A stretch of DNA of 36,010 nt, from the IMG/VR virus record IMGVR_UViG_3300020051_002041, positions 1 through 36,010 of that record; one strand, written 5' to 3'. This document shows, piece after piece, positions 1-8,390 of this stretch; position 1 is the first letter of the stretch, and every line of letters starts with the position of its first letter. This DNA comes from a virus. The notes under the pieces are model-generated. The model saw nothing but the letters and a program-made list of their open reading frames with translations. It was not told the DNA's origin and did not search any database. The translations under genes were made by a program, and so were the position numbers.

Positions 1-876
1 CTAAATTTGCTGGGCTGCCTGAAGATTTTTAATTAAATCATAATATTCAATCTCGTACTGTCCATTAAAATTTATTTTTAATTTTTCAATTTCTAAAAAA
101 ACTTCATTATTCATTAATGGAGTTTTTTCTATTTCCTCCCATCCTGTATATTTAGGTCTAGGTAAAAAATCATAATTTTCACTGTAAATTTTATGTTTAC
201 TTGTGCGAGTACTTAATTTTCCAGGATGTAAATTGTTTACTAAATCTACAACTGTTTTATTTTGTAAAAAACTCAAAGTTACTTCAGGTGTATACCTTAA
301 AAAATCAGGTGTTCCTAAAATTTTATTATTTTTATACCAGTTCATGTAGCTATTAACTCTTTCAGTTTCTTGCCACATCCATCTTCCGTTATAATTTTTT
401 AAATAAGGTTCGCCGTTAGCCATTATTAATGTACCATCAAGTTTTAACAAACCTTCCATTATACTTGGCATTTGATAAGCACAACATTTTGCATTAGTTG
501 CTATTTCTAAAATTCGACCAGATTTTATAAATTGATCGATGTCTATATCTACTACTATAGGAGTTATTCCTACACTACTGCAAAAGTCAAATGCATATTT
601 TGTATCGTGTGCATTGTAATCCCCATAAGAAATAATTGCAATATTAAAAGGTATTTTTGCAGCTTGGAAAGTTCGGATCATAAACTCTCCGTCAAGACCT
701 CCACTAAATAACAGTGTAATAGGAGATGTAGCTGTATCATACACAATTTGTGCAGCTTTAATAGATTCTAAATTAAAATTTTGTATGTTAGTTGACATGC
801 ATCTAGTAAGAGATACTGTCCAATCGTTACCATTACCAGATGTAGTAAAATAATTGTTATAGGAAAGTTCAACCAT
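1..876 (-). CDS. PP-loop ATPase-like protein (asparagine synthase / ATP-pyrophosphatase-like)
   Basis: This is a complete 291-residue protein. Residues 58-63 read SGGLDG after a hydrophobic strand (ITLLF), which matches the PP-loop that binds ATP in asparagine synthase C-terminal domains and other N-type ATP pyrophosphatases. The usual motif is SGGxDS, and here the last Ser is Gly. Such enzymes adenylate a carboxylate or carbonyl before amide or thiol transfer. There is no N-terminal glutaminase domain, so free ammonia or a partner protein would be needed. The start is the ATG at 876. A later Met at residue 27 is possible, but the residues before it look coding (NDWTVSL). The start codon overlaps the divergent gene at 875. 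Family is moderately sure, substrate unknown. Confidence 0.6.
   Translation of the reverse strand: MVELSYNNYFTTSGNGNDWTVSLTRCMSTNIQNFNLESIKAAQIVYDTATSPITLLFSGGLDGEFMIRTFQAAKIPFNIAIISYGDYNAHDTKYAFDFCSSVGITPIVVDIDIDQFIKSGRILEIATNAKCCAYQMPSIMEGLLKLDGTLIMANGEPYLKNYNGRWMWQETERVNSYMNWYKNNKILGTPDFLRYTPEVTLSFLQNKTVVDLVNNLHPGKLSTRTSKHKIYSENYDFLPRPKYTGWEEIEKTPLMNNEVFLEIEKLKINFNGQYEIEYYDLIKNLQAAQQI
792..819 (+). promoter_or_regulatory. Possible sigma70-type promoter for the 875-2875 operon
   Basis: TTGACA (792-797) is a perfect -35 hexamer. It is followed by a 16-nt spacer and TACTGT (814-819), a poor -10. It lies inside the 5' part of the opposite-strand PP-loop gene. It would give a leader of about 50 nt ending in an AGGAAAG ribosome-binding site before the ATG at 875. 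The weak -10 makes this tentative. Confidence 0.25.
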
Positions 877-1552
877 GACCGATGTTTTTAAACCTTTAGA
901 TTTTGATTTTAATCAAGAAAAAATTTATAACGACTTAATGGCTATGAATATTTTTGATAAAAGTTTCCTTGCTACAGTTATTTACGCAGATGGTCGAAGC
1001 AAGTATGACAAAGACGGTTATTTTGAAGATTATCAGGACGTCATTCACTATGACGAAAATCGGCAATTAGTTAAACAAAATTTTAACACTTTTGTTACGT
1101 ATAACTTTACTCATATTCCGGGCGTTAAAGAAACAGACGCTGATAGCTTTGTTGATACACCTACTGGACGCAAACCTATATGGCAAGTATATAACACTGA
1201 ATGGAAATGGAAAGATGATACGCCGCAATCCTTAAAAAATACTATAACTGCATTAGATTTAGAATGGGTTAGTTGTGTTAGACTAGTCGGGCAAACTCCT
1301 CCTAGTAAAGGCATAGTGCATGCGGATGCTAGTTACAAAGATAATTTTAAATATTTTAAAAACAACGGCGTTGCTATTACACTTAATATTTCAGACGGTG
1401 GCGGACATTTAAAATACAGAGTTGGCAACGAATTAATAGAAGTAGACGAATCAAAATATAAGTCTTGGCATTTTGATGATTCAATGCCACACTGTACTAC
1501 TGAAATATCATCGCCTAGAATACAGATAAGAATATTTGGAAAAAGAAAATGA
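875..1552 (+). CDS. 2OG-Fe(II) oxygenase
   Basis: This 225-residue protein has the facial-triad layout of 2-oxoglutarate/Fe(II) dioxygenases: HAD (H149, D151), distal H206 in PHCTTE, and a 2OG-binding Arg at R215 in PRIQIRIFG. These enzymes couple 2OG decarboxylation to hydroxylation or related oxidation of a substrate. The length suits a small stand-alone hydroxylase. The ATG at 875 has AGGAAAG upstream. The gene heads a three-oxygenase plus-strand operon, and its stop overlaps the next start (ATGA at 1549-1552). The fold is confident and the substrate unknown. Confidence 0.8.
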   Translation: MTDVFKPLDFDFNQEKIYNDLMAMNIFDKSFLATVIYADGRSKYDKDGYFEDYQDVIHYDENRQLVKQNFNTFVTYNFTHIPGVKETDADSFVDTPTGRKPIWQVYNTEWKWKDDTPQSLKNTITALDLEWVSCVRLVGQTPPSKGIVHADASYKDNFKYFKNNGVAITLNISDGGGHLKYRVGNELIEVDESKYKSWHFDDSMPHCTTEISSPRIQIRIFGKRK

Positions 1553-2259
1553 CAGATTGGAAAAATTTAATATTTTCGCCGCTGGCATTGCCTGATCCAC
1601 CTGAAGTAGATATGGATGAATTTGTTGCATGGCACAGTGACCAAAAAAAGTTTATGCTACAACACAATCAAAATAAAGTAAACAGTACAAACATATACGG
1701 AGGATATTGCTGGCATATTAGTTGGGCAATTTGGTGGAATACTTATGATTTAGATAATCCGTGGATATGTGATTTTGACAAAAGACTTCCTGAACTTGCA
1801 GAATATATTAAGTTATTTCCGTTTAAAAAAATAAAAAGCATTAGCTTTCTTAATCAAATAGGTGGAGCAAAAGTAGAACCGCATAGTGATCCTGATAGCA
1901 TGTGGGGAATGAGATTTTACTTAAAAAATAAAACAAAAGATTCATTGTATTTTAGCAGAATGAAAGAACCTAACAATTACAGAATTGCAACAATGGAAGA
2001 CGAAAACGGCAATACTGTTAAAGAGCGTAAAAATCATTTAGAATTTTGCAGAGACGAAAAGATATATGCACAGTTTCCTAAAGATAAATGTGCATGGATG
2101 CTCAACAGTCATCGAGCATGGCACGGCTTAGATGAAAATGCTTCGCCTACAGGAAGTAGGATCACTTGTGCAATTATAGGCGATTACGATGAAGAAAAAT
2201 TATTTAACTTACTAGAAAATAGTACACAGCAACATAAAGAATATCAGATTTGGTTTTAA
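1549..2259 (+). CDS. 2OG-Fe(II) oxygenase
   Basis: This 236-residue protein carries HSD (H112, D114), distal H192 in AWHGLDE, and R204 in SRITCAIIG, a full set of iron and 2OG ligands. The start overlaps the upstream stop by 4 nt, with GGAAAAAG as ribosome-binding site. It resembles the next gene in length, in a D-x-D-E-F opening with an early Trp-His pair (residues 22-29), and in a long insert between the two ligand motifs. The pair probably arose by duplication. Substrate unknown. Confidence 0.78.
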   Translation: MTDWKNLIFSPLALPDPPEVDMDEFVAWHSDQKKFMLQHNQNKVNSTNIYGGYCWHISWAIWWNTYDLDNPWICDFDKRLPELAEYIKLFPFKKIKSISFLNQIGGAKVEPHSDPDSMWGMRFYLKNKTKDSLYFSRMKEPNNYRIATMEDENGNTVKERKNHLEFCRDEKIYAQFPKDKCAWMLNSHRAWHGLDENASPTGSRITCAIIGDYDEEKLFNLLENSTQQHKEYQIWF

Positions 2260-2260
2260 C

Positions 2261-2875
2261 ATGACAGTATTATACACTCCTTTAGATTTGCCCGCATTAG
2301 AATTTGACAGAGATGAATTTATTAAATGGCACGAAGCAAAACGATGGCGTAATAGAGATAATATTAATTACGATAAAAAAGACTTTATTGCGCCTTGGTT
2401 AGTGAGTTTTGCATATCACGTTGACTACGGCTGGTGTAATAGATTCTTAAAGGTAATTCCTAATTTTCAAGATATATTATATAACCATTTGCCATATACT
2501 GATATAACATATGTAAATTTTTTAGAACAAAAAATTCCTTGTCAATTGCATCAAGATGTAGGCAGTCGTCCTAGAAGAGAAGCAGAACCAGGAGCATATA
2601 AAGCATTTATGGTGTACGATGCTCCCCTTATGTATTTTCAACAAGGCGAAACAAAAGATAATATACGTGAAGAAAAATTATATATCGATCACCCTAATGA
2701 GCTTACTAAATGGTTTGCTATAAACAATTACGATGCATTCCATGCAGCCGACTTACCAGCACAGGGACAACGTAAAATTATTATGACAATATTAGGAAAG
2801 CTAGACGAAAACAAACATAAAGAAATATTAAGTCGCAGTCTTGAAAAATATAAAGACTATTTGATTACAGTTTGA
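2261..2875 (+). CDS. 2OG-Fe(II) oxygenase
   Basis: This 204-residue protein has HQD (H97, D99), distal H161 in AFHAADL, and R171 in QRKIIMTILG. It is a likely paralogue of the preceding gene; both begin with a P-L-x-L/P-P region then D-x-D-E-F and a Trp-His. One nucleotide separates its ATG from the preceding stop, so translational coupling is likely. Its 3' end overlaps the convergent radical SAM gene by 19 nt, with no terminator between them. Confidence 0.76.
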   Translation: MTVLYTPLDLPALEFDRDEFIKWHEAKRWRNRDNINYDKKDFIAPWLVSFAYHVDYGWCNRFLKVIPNFQDILYNHLPYTDITYVNFLEQKIPCQLHQDVGSRPRREAEPGAYKAFMVYDAPLMYFQQGETKDNIREEKLYIDHPNELTKWFAINNYDAFHAADLPAQGQRKIIMTILGKLDENKHKEILSRSLEKYKDYLITV

Positions 2876-4326
2876 ATATAATTGTCAACGATTAGTTTTT
2901 TGTTTTCTCTTAGCATTGCAACAGGTAGTTTATTTCTTAATCCTTGATGTTTAGAATAATGTTCATCTAAATCCAATCCTAAACTAGTTAAGCCGCCGCA
3001 AGACCAGCCCGCTACTTTTTGATAATCATCGTCCATATTTCGCAAGTCTTCGGCAATTTTGCCTGCTTTGATAGCATTCATATGTTCATTCTTCCATACA
3101 GTCATCCATGCATTAGTTTTGCCAGCTAATGTAGTTTTAAGCAATCGCTGCTGATGATGAACTTTATATCCAAATTTTTCTGGATCTCTGTCAATAGGTG
3201 AATGATATTCGTGATGTTCTTTTGAATGTATTAGCAAAGGATACCAATACCACAAATCAATATTAGGATTAGTTATTACCCGTTCTCTACTAGCTCTAAT
3301 ATTTTCTTCACTTTGATGAGGAAGCCCTACAATAAGATTAATTTGTACCTTGACTTGATCTTGACTTTTTTGTTTTATGCTTTCAATTGCATCTAAAACT
3401 TTTTCAATATCTGCACCTTTTTGTATAGCTTGTCGAGTTTCTTTATTATAACTTTCTACACCAAAACTTGCGCCTCGAAGGCCACTTTCAATAAGTAAAT
3501 CTATTTGATCAGGCCAGCGTACTAATAATTCTGGTTTAATATACGTATCAAACTTTATTTTAAATGGTAAACTTGTAATTACTTCGTGCATTAATTCTAG
3601 CTTAACCATACTATCATTGTATGTGTCGTCCATGAACCAATAATTAGTTGTACCAAACTGTTCATAGTTACGCATAAATTCTGCGTACATGTCATCCTTG
3701 ACACGAATATAATCAAACTTACTTTTATTGTTTAATGGAAAATTACAAAATGCACAATTAAATATACAACCTCTAGCAATTTCCATAGGAAGACTTTGTT
3801 GTGCAGTAATACCGTCTTCGGGCTTCCATATCACTGGAATGTTTGCTAGATCTTTTCTATCATACGAATGATTACTATCTACAATTTTTTTACCTTTGTA
3901 GTCTTTGAATATTAAGTTAGTATCTTTGCCTGCAAGGTAATGTGTAATTGCAACAGCAGCATCGTCAGCATACCCCGTGACAAATATATCACCAAAGTCT
4001 AAGAACTCTACCATTGCTTTTGCGCCGCCGATTACAAACGGCACATTAAATCTCTTTCGCATATTAATAAAAAACTCAGTTCTATCTTGCAAAAGTTCAC
4101 TAGTATTAAAAAATGTTGTACTAAATCCAACCCATAACGTTTCTTTACTAACATATTTTTCTAGTGCAAGTTCTATATGTTCGTCTGTAAGATTATGAAA
4201 GTAATCAACAACTTTTACATTGTATCCCTGGGCTTCTAATTCTGTGCGGATACGATATGCGCCAAGAGCTCTAAAATAGCTAGTGGTTCCCATGTCAATT
4301 CCTGTAAAAATTACTGCATGATACAT
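2857..4326 (-). CDS. Radical SAM enzyme with cobalamin-binding-like N-terminal domain
   Basis: This 489-residue protein has two parts. Residues 1-150 form a Rossmann-like region (YRIRTEL, VGFSTTFF, VIGGAKA, VTGYADDA), as in B12-binding radical SAM proteins, though the DxHxxG cobalamin motif is not evident. C187, C191 and C194 (CIFNCAFC) bind the [4Fe-4S] cluster that cleaves SAM. Further motifs such as GVESYNKETR and VGLPHQSEE fit the TIM-barrel. It is closely similar to the gene at 5661. It follows the oxygenase at 4311 with a 16-nt overlap in an operon led by the desaturase. The start has AGAGAA upstream. The reaction is unknown. Confidence 0.85.
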   Translation of the reverse strand: MYHAVIFTGIDMGTTSYFRALGAYRIRTELEAQGYNVKVVDYFHNLTDEHIELALEKYVSKETLWVGFSTTFFNTSELLQDRTEFFINMRKRFNVPFVIGGAKAMVEFLDFGDIFVTGYADDAAVAITHYLAGKDTNLIFKDYKGKKIVDSNHSYDRKDLANIPVIWKPEDGITAQQSLPMEIARGCIFNCAFCNFPLNNKSKFDYIRVKDDMYAEFMRNYEQFGTTNYWFMDDTYNDSMVKLELMHEVITSLPFKIKFDTYIKPELLVRWPDQIDLLIESGLRGASFGVESYNKETRQAIQKGADIEKVLDAIESIKQKSQDQVKVQINLIVGLPHQSEENIRASRERVITNPNIDLWYWYPLLIHSKEHHEYHSPIDRDPEKFGYKVHHQQRLLKTTLAGKTNAWMTVWKNEHMNAIKAGKIAEDLRNMDDDYQKVAGWSCGGLTSLGLDLDEHYSKHQGLRNKLPVAMLRENKKLIVDNYIQTVIK

Positions 4327-4895
4327 TTGAAATTCTCTGTTATACCTGTTGTATCAATTACATCCATTACGATATGATACCTATTTTGGTTTGATTCATT
4401 TATATATTGATGTTTTAAATTAGCCCAAAACATATAAACACTGCCGTCTGCTTTCATACTAATTCTAGATTTTTCGACATTGCTGTTATTATATAGTATA
4501 TGACAACATTGCTCATTTGTCAAGAGAGGAATATGTAATCTAGCTTTAAAATCATTAGCAGGATAATCTCTGTGTATGCTGCTTTTACTATGCGGTGGTA
4601 AATTGTTTATTCTTACTTTAAATGGAGTTAAACCTTTACCAACTAGATCATCTAACACCTCTTTCATGTACCCTATACATAATTGTGTAGGCTTATTGTA
4701 TTCACAAGGCGGATATACTGTCTCATTTTCTTTTCGCCAGCCGTCTTGCCAAGTGCCGTCTTGGCTGGTAATGCTCCAACCTCCAAACCCAGGTTCTATT
4801 GGACAGATAGGATCTCCTATTGACATCACTGTGTCCGTTAAAAAACCTTGTAATTTTTGAATATTATATGTAAATGGCAGTCTTTCAAAGACCAT
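4311..4895 (-). CDS. 2OG-Fe(II) oxygenase, aspartyl/asparaginyl hydroxylase-like
   Basis: This 194-residue protein has HRD (H108, D110), distal H162 in LKHQYINES, and R172 in NRYHIVMDV. The closing pattern (H, short loop, N, R, hydrophobic strand) is like the aspartyl/asparaginyl beta-hydroxylase group. It sits between the desaturase and the radical SAM gene on one transcript. AAAGG about 10 nt upstream supports the ATG at 4895. The target could be a protein side chain or a small molecule. Confidence 0.75.
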   Translation of the reverse strand: MVFERLPFTYNIQKLQGFLTDTVMSIGDPICPIEPGFGGWSITSQDGTWQDGWRKENETVYPPCEYNKPTQLCIGYMKEVLDDLVGKGLTPFKVRINNLPPHSKSSIHRDYPANDFKARLHIPLLTNEQCCHILYNNSNVEKSRISMKADGSVYMFWANLKHQYINESNQNRYHIVMDVIDTTGITENFKCIMQ

Positions 4896-4899
4896 CTGA

Positions 4900-5652
4900 C
4901 TAGGCCTTTACTAGCTTTATTACCCATGCACTAGGGTCTAGTTCCCACCAACGATGTGAAAAGTTCCATCGTCCAGGTTTTGCATGATGATTGTTATGCC
5001 AACCTTCGCCCCATGTAATTACTGCTAGCCACCAGGTATTACGGCTATCTTCTTTAGTTTCGTAATTGCGGTATCCCCACATATGGTTTCCATAGTTACT
5101 TAATACACTTGCCCATATTTGTATACCCATAGGAATGATACCTACAAATATTAATACGTTTATTCCACCTAGTACAAACAATAATGCAAGCCATACTAAC
5201 AATATTAAGTAATAGTAGTTGTGTAAAATTAAATGAAACTTGTCAGTAATTAATCTACGCACTGCCCATTTGTTCATTTCAAAATCGTATTTTGGAATTA
5301 AAACATTCCACAATCCTAAATGCGGACTGTGCGGATCACCATCTTTATCGCTGTGTTTGTGATGCTGATTATGTACTGCTACCCATCCAATGGAACTGCC
5401 AGTGCCGCCTACTGCTCCAAAGAATGTAAAAAGATATTCCATCCATTTGTATCGAAACTTAAAGCTGCCGTGAGTAAGTTGTCTATGGAAGGTAATAGTG
5501 ATACCCAAGCAGCCTGTTAAAAAATACATGCCAAAAGAAAGCAACCACCAATTTACAGATGGTGCAAAAAATGCCATATAAACAATCATTAATGTTGCTA
5601 TTGCTTGAATATACGGAAAATATGATGTATTTGCTCTAAAGTAACCCTTCAT
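4900..5652 (-). CDS. Membrane fatty acid desaturase (acyl-CoA delta-9 type)
   Basis: This 250-residue integral membrane protein shows all three histidine boxes of delta-9 desaturases: HRQLTH (56-61), HNQHH (94-98) and HNNHH (219-223). These hold the di-iron centre that inserts a cis double bond into a saturated acyl chain. Hydrophobic stretches near residues 12-55 and 140-190 fit membrane hairpins. It is near the short end for the family but complete. It heads an operon with an oxygenase and a radical SAM gene. A GATAAATA late-type box lies 5 nt before the ATG. Phage desaturation of host lipid, or of a lipid made by this cluster, is inferred. Confidence 0.88.
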   Translation of the reverse strand: MKGYFRANTSYFPYIQAIATLMIVYMAFFAPSVNWWLLSFGMYFLTGCLGITITFHRQLTHGSFKFRYKWMEYLFTFFGAVGGTGSSIGWVAVHNQHHKHSDKDGDPHSPHLGLWNVLIPKYDFEMNKWAVRRLITDKFHLILHNYYYLILLVWLALLFVLGGINVLIFVGIIPMGIQIWASVLSNYGNHMWGYRNYETKEDSRNTWWLAVITWGEGWHNNHHAKPGRWNFSHRWWELDPSAWVIKLVKA

Positions 5653-5657
5653 GTATA

Positions 5658-5665
5658 TATTTATC
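5658..5665 (-). promoter_or_regulatory. Late-type promoter GATAAATA, 5 nt before the desaturase ATG
   Basis: GATAAATA matches the NATAAATA late promoter of T4-like phages. The stop codon of the upstream gene (TAA at 5663-5661) lies inside it. Only 5 nt separate it from the ATG at 5652. By T4 geometry transcription would begin at or next to the start codon. Confidence 0.6.
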
Positions 5666-7091
5666 GCCCTAATAATTGTTTTTTATAATTTGTGATAAAC
5701 TGCTGTTTAGCAAGTTTTAACTTATTATAAGGTAACTTGTGTAAATATCCGCTATGTTCTTTGTTGTGTTTATCTACATCAAAGCCTAAATTTAATAAAC
5801 TTTCTCTATACCATACAGGAATTTTAAATCGTTCTGCGCATCGATCATTTAATTCAGTTGCAATCTGACTAGCACGAGATTCGTTCATATATTCATTGTA
5901 CCATGTCATTGGTGCGCCGTTGGTTCTTCCAGCACTAGTTGTTTTTACTACATCTCTTGGTTTTACAAAATATCCAAAGCCTGTAGGATTTTTATCAATA
6001 GGACTTGTGTAAGCATAATTATTTGGATTGTGTATAGTTAATGAATAATAACTAAAATGATCTATGTAATCTGCATTGTATAATACATCAAATGAATTAT
6101 ATATACTTTCAATTGATTCGTGCGGTAATCCTACTATCATAGTGCATTGATTACTGATATTGTTTTTATGCATAACTTGCAATGCTTCTAATATTCTACT
6201 AGGATCTTTCATTTTAAATATTGCTTGTCTGGTATCAGGATTTAAACTTTCAAGACCGTACGCTGCATACTTTAATCCTGTTTCGATCAATAACGGTATT
6301 TGATCCGGCTGTGCAACTAGTAACTCAGGCTTTATATACGTACTATAGCTTATTTTAAAATCTAATTTAGATATTGCAGTGTGCAGCATTTCTAATTTTT
6401 GTATACTATCATTAAATGTATCATCCATAAATGAATAATCAGTTACACCATATCGTTCGTAATTTTCTTTAAGTTCATCTGCAATATTGTCAACATTCCT
6501 AAAATAGTCAAATTTCTTTTTGTTATTCATTGGAAAATTACAGAACGCACAATTAAATATACAACCTCTTGCAATTTCCATTGGCAAACTACTACCCGGA
6601 AGGATCATATCAGTGTCTTTCCATTTAATAGATATATTTGATAGGTCTTTTTTGTTGTAATCTTGGTTACTATTAATAATTTTTTTATCAAATGTATCGA
6701 TAGCTTTAGTAAATTTTACTATTGCATCGTCTGCATACCCTGTAACATAATAATCAATAAATTCAGTTTCCTGTACCAGTGCTTTGCTGCCGCCGAAGAT
6801 TAATTTAACGTGAGGATACGTTTTCTTAATTGTTTTCCAAAACGTATCATTTTCACTTATTTCAGTTGTAGTATTAAAAAATGTTGTGCTAAATCCTATC
6901 CACACCGTTTCAGCTGTAACATATGTTTCTAATAATTTAAAAATGTCGCTATTAGAAAAATGTTGAAAGAAATCTACAACAAGGCAAGAAATACCTGCAT
7001 CTTCTAGTGCAGTTCTTATACGATATGCGCCAGCGCCTCTATACAAAGAATGCGGCGATATTTCTAGTCCAGTAAAAATTATAGTCTGCAT
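5661..7091 (-). CDS. Radical SAM enzyme with cobalamin-binding-like N-terminal domain (paralogue of 2857-4326)
   Basis: This 476-residue protein is collinear with the radical SAM protein at 2857-4326: GAYRIRT near residue 21, IGFSTTFF near 65, GGSKALV near 100, VTGYADDA near 116, and the cluster cysteines C177, C181, C184 in the identical string RGCIFNCAFCNFP. Shared C-terminal landmarks (SPIDK/R...P, FGY, then a TxAGxTN segment) show whole-length duplication. It is transcribed alone from a TATAAATA box 5 nt upstream of the ATG at 7091, just ahead of the desaturase unit. Substrate unknown; related tasks on related substrates are inferred. Confidence 0.85.
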   Translation of the reverse strand: MQTIIFTGLEISPHSLYRGAGAYRIRTALEDAGISCLVVDFFQHFSNSDIFKLLETYVTAETVWIGFSTTFFNTTTEISENDTFWKTIKKTYPHVKLIFGGSKALVQETEFIDYYVTGYADDAIVKFTKAIDTFDKKIINSNQDYNKKDLSNISIKWKDTDMILPGSSLPMEIARGCIFNCAFCNFPMNNKKKFDYFRNVDNIADELKENYERYGVTDYSFMDDTFNDSIQKLEMLHTAISKLDFKISYSTYIKPELLVAQPDQIPLLIETGLKYAAYGLESLNPDTRQAIFKMKDPSRILEALQVMHKNNISNQCTMIVGLPHESIESIYNSFDVLYNADYIDHFSYYSLTIHNPNNYAYTSPIDKNPTGFGYFVKPRDVVKTTSAGRTNGAPMTWYNEYMNESRASQIATELNDRCAERFKIPVWYRESLLNLGFDVDKHNKEHSGYLHKLPYNKLKLAKQQFITNYKKQLLGR

Positions 7092-7096
7092 TAATA

Positions 7097-7104
7097 TATT
7101 TATA
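7097..7104 (-). promoter_or_regulatory. Late-type promoter TATAAATA, 5 nt before the radical SAM ATG
   Basis: This is a perfect T4 late-promoter octamer in the 26-41 bp divergent gap. It ends 5 nt before the ATG at 7091. No ribosome-binding site fits between, so the predicted mRNA is leaderless or nearly so. Confidence 0.65.
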
Positions 7105-7119
7105 TGCGTAGTTAACTAT

Positions 7120-7127
7120 GGTAAATA
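7120..7127 (+). promoter_or_regulatory. Variant late-type box GGTAAATA, 5 nt before ATG 7133
   Basis: GGTAAATA differs from GATAAATA at one base. It stands 5 nt before the ATG at 7133, the same spacing as the exact boxes at 5658, 7097 and 17783. This favours 7133 over the ATG at 7118 as the start. It is weaker than the exact matches. Confidence 0.3.
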
Positions 7128-7132
7128 ATATT

Positions 7133-7798
7133 ATGTTAGACATCTTACAAAAAATTCCACATTTAGATCTAGGGTTTAAATATAACCCTAAACAAATGCT
7201 GGATGAAATTAAGCATTTTGATTATGCAAATTATCAAACATCGTATGCTAATACAAAAGAATTATATGAAAAAAATTGGAGTGGTGCTAGTTTAGTTAGT
7301 ATCGATGGAAGTATTTTTGGAGACATGAGTGAACTTAAAGTATATCCAGAAGTTAATCCTAAAGAAACAGAGTTAGCAAAAAAATGTCCTTATCTAATGC
7401 AAATTTTACATGATATAGGCAGTAACAATGAGCGCAGTCGAATCATGCGCATTGCTCCAAAGGGCAGTTTAGACTGGCATAGTCATGTACTACATCATAA
7501 ACAAAATCCAAAAAGATTAGTGGTTCAGATACCTATTGTTGTTCCTAAAGGATTTACATATAGTGTTATGCATGCCAAAGACTTGTCAGCATTTAAAAAG
7601 GGCCAAAGCATTCATACATATGATAAAGAATATGAAGAAGGAAAAGTGTATGTGTTTAATAGTTTTCATCCTCATAATGTCTTTAATCCAAGTGACGATT
7701 ATCGAATTACACTAATGACATATATGAATATTGATAATTTAAAAAGCAAACAAATTGTAGAGAAAGCTGTTAACAATTATGTCGGGCCATTACTTTAA
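7133..7798 (+). CDS. 2OG-Fe(II) oxygenase-like, aspartyl beta-hydroxylase type, with HxH in place of HxD
   Basis: This protein has 221 residues from the ATG at 7133, or 226 from 7118. It ends like aspartyl/asparaginyl hydroxylases: FHPHNVFNPSDDYRITLMTY, with distal H181 and R191 (numbering from 7133). The proximal motif is WHSH (H116, H118), so the usual Asp ligand is replaced by His. Some aspartyl hydroxylases lack the acidic ligand, so activity is possible. The start at 7133 is chosen because of a late-type box 5 nt upstream; neither ATG has a ribosome-binding site. The next gene overlaps its end by 20 nt. Confidence 0.68.
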   Translation: MLDILQKIPHLDLGFKYNPKQMLDEIKHFDYANYQTSYANTKELYEKNWSGASLVSIDGSIFGDMSELKVYPEVNPKETELAKKCPYLMQILHDIGSNNERSRIMRIAPKGSLDWHSHVLHHKQNPKRLVVQIPIVVPKGFTYSVMHAKDLSAFKKGQSIHTYDKEYEEGKVYVFNSFHPHNVFNPSDDYRITLMTYMNIDNLKSKQIVEKAVNNYVGPLL

Positions 7799-8390
7799 AG
7801 TATATAAACAATTTGAAGAATTTTCTAAATTAATTTCAAATATTGATTTAGAAGATGATAGCGATTATTTAGATAATCATCGCAACGATATATACGATCG
7901 GCTGCGTTTGCCGATGCGAATGTTTAAAGGCGATAAAAGAAAATATGTAGACAAACTAATAAAAGATTATTTTGGGTTAGAAGATTTTGTTTTTAGTGTT
8001 ATATCTAGCGAAGGCGCAAGTCGTATCCACACAGACACATATTACAAAAAAGAATCACACTTACAACGGTATTGTAATTTTGCATTTCCTATAAGCGGCG
8101 ATTTTAATTCAAGACTTACATACTGGCCTAATTTAAATAAAATTGATGCTAAGGATGTCTTTATTAATGCTTTTCTTAAAGATGAAAATTTATACAAATA
8201 TAGTACTGCCAATACTTGGCATGATTCAATTTTACACAAACAGTATCAACCAGTTTTGTTAAACACTAGTATTCCGCATGCTGTACTCGGAAACGGCAAA
8301 TCACTATTTGCATATATTACTATTATAGGAAAAACCTATGATGACTGTGCAGCTTTATACGACAATATATCTAATTCGGCAATTATCTGA
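7779..8390 (+). CDS. 2OG-Fe(II) oxygenase-like protein
   Basis: This 203-residue protein has HTD (H84, D86) and distal H167 in SIPHAVLGNGKSLFAYITIIG. The spacing and final strand fit the 2OG oxygenase fold, although the 2OG-binding Arg seems replaced (K174 is the nearest basic residue). The start lies within the preceding gene in another frame. The 3' end overlaps the convergent acetyltransferase gene by 55 nt, so its last 18 codons are also antisense to coding sequence. Confidence 0.65.
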   Translation: MSGHYFKVYKQFEEFSKLISNIDLEDDSDYLDNHRNDIYDRLRLPMRMFKGDKRKYVDKLIKDYFGLEDFVFSVISSEGASRIHTDTYYKKESHLQRYCNFAFPISGDFNSRLTYWPNLNKIDAKDVFINAFLKDENLYKYSTANTWHDSILHKQYQPVLLNTSIPHAVLGNGKSLFAYITIIGKTYDDCAALYDNISNSAII

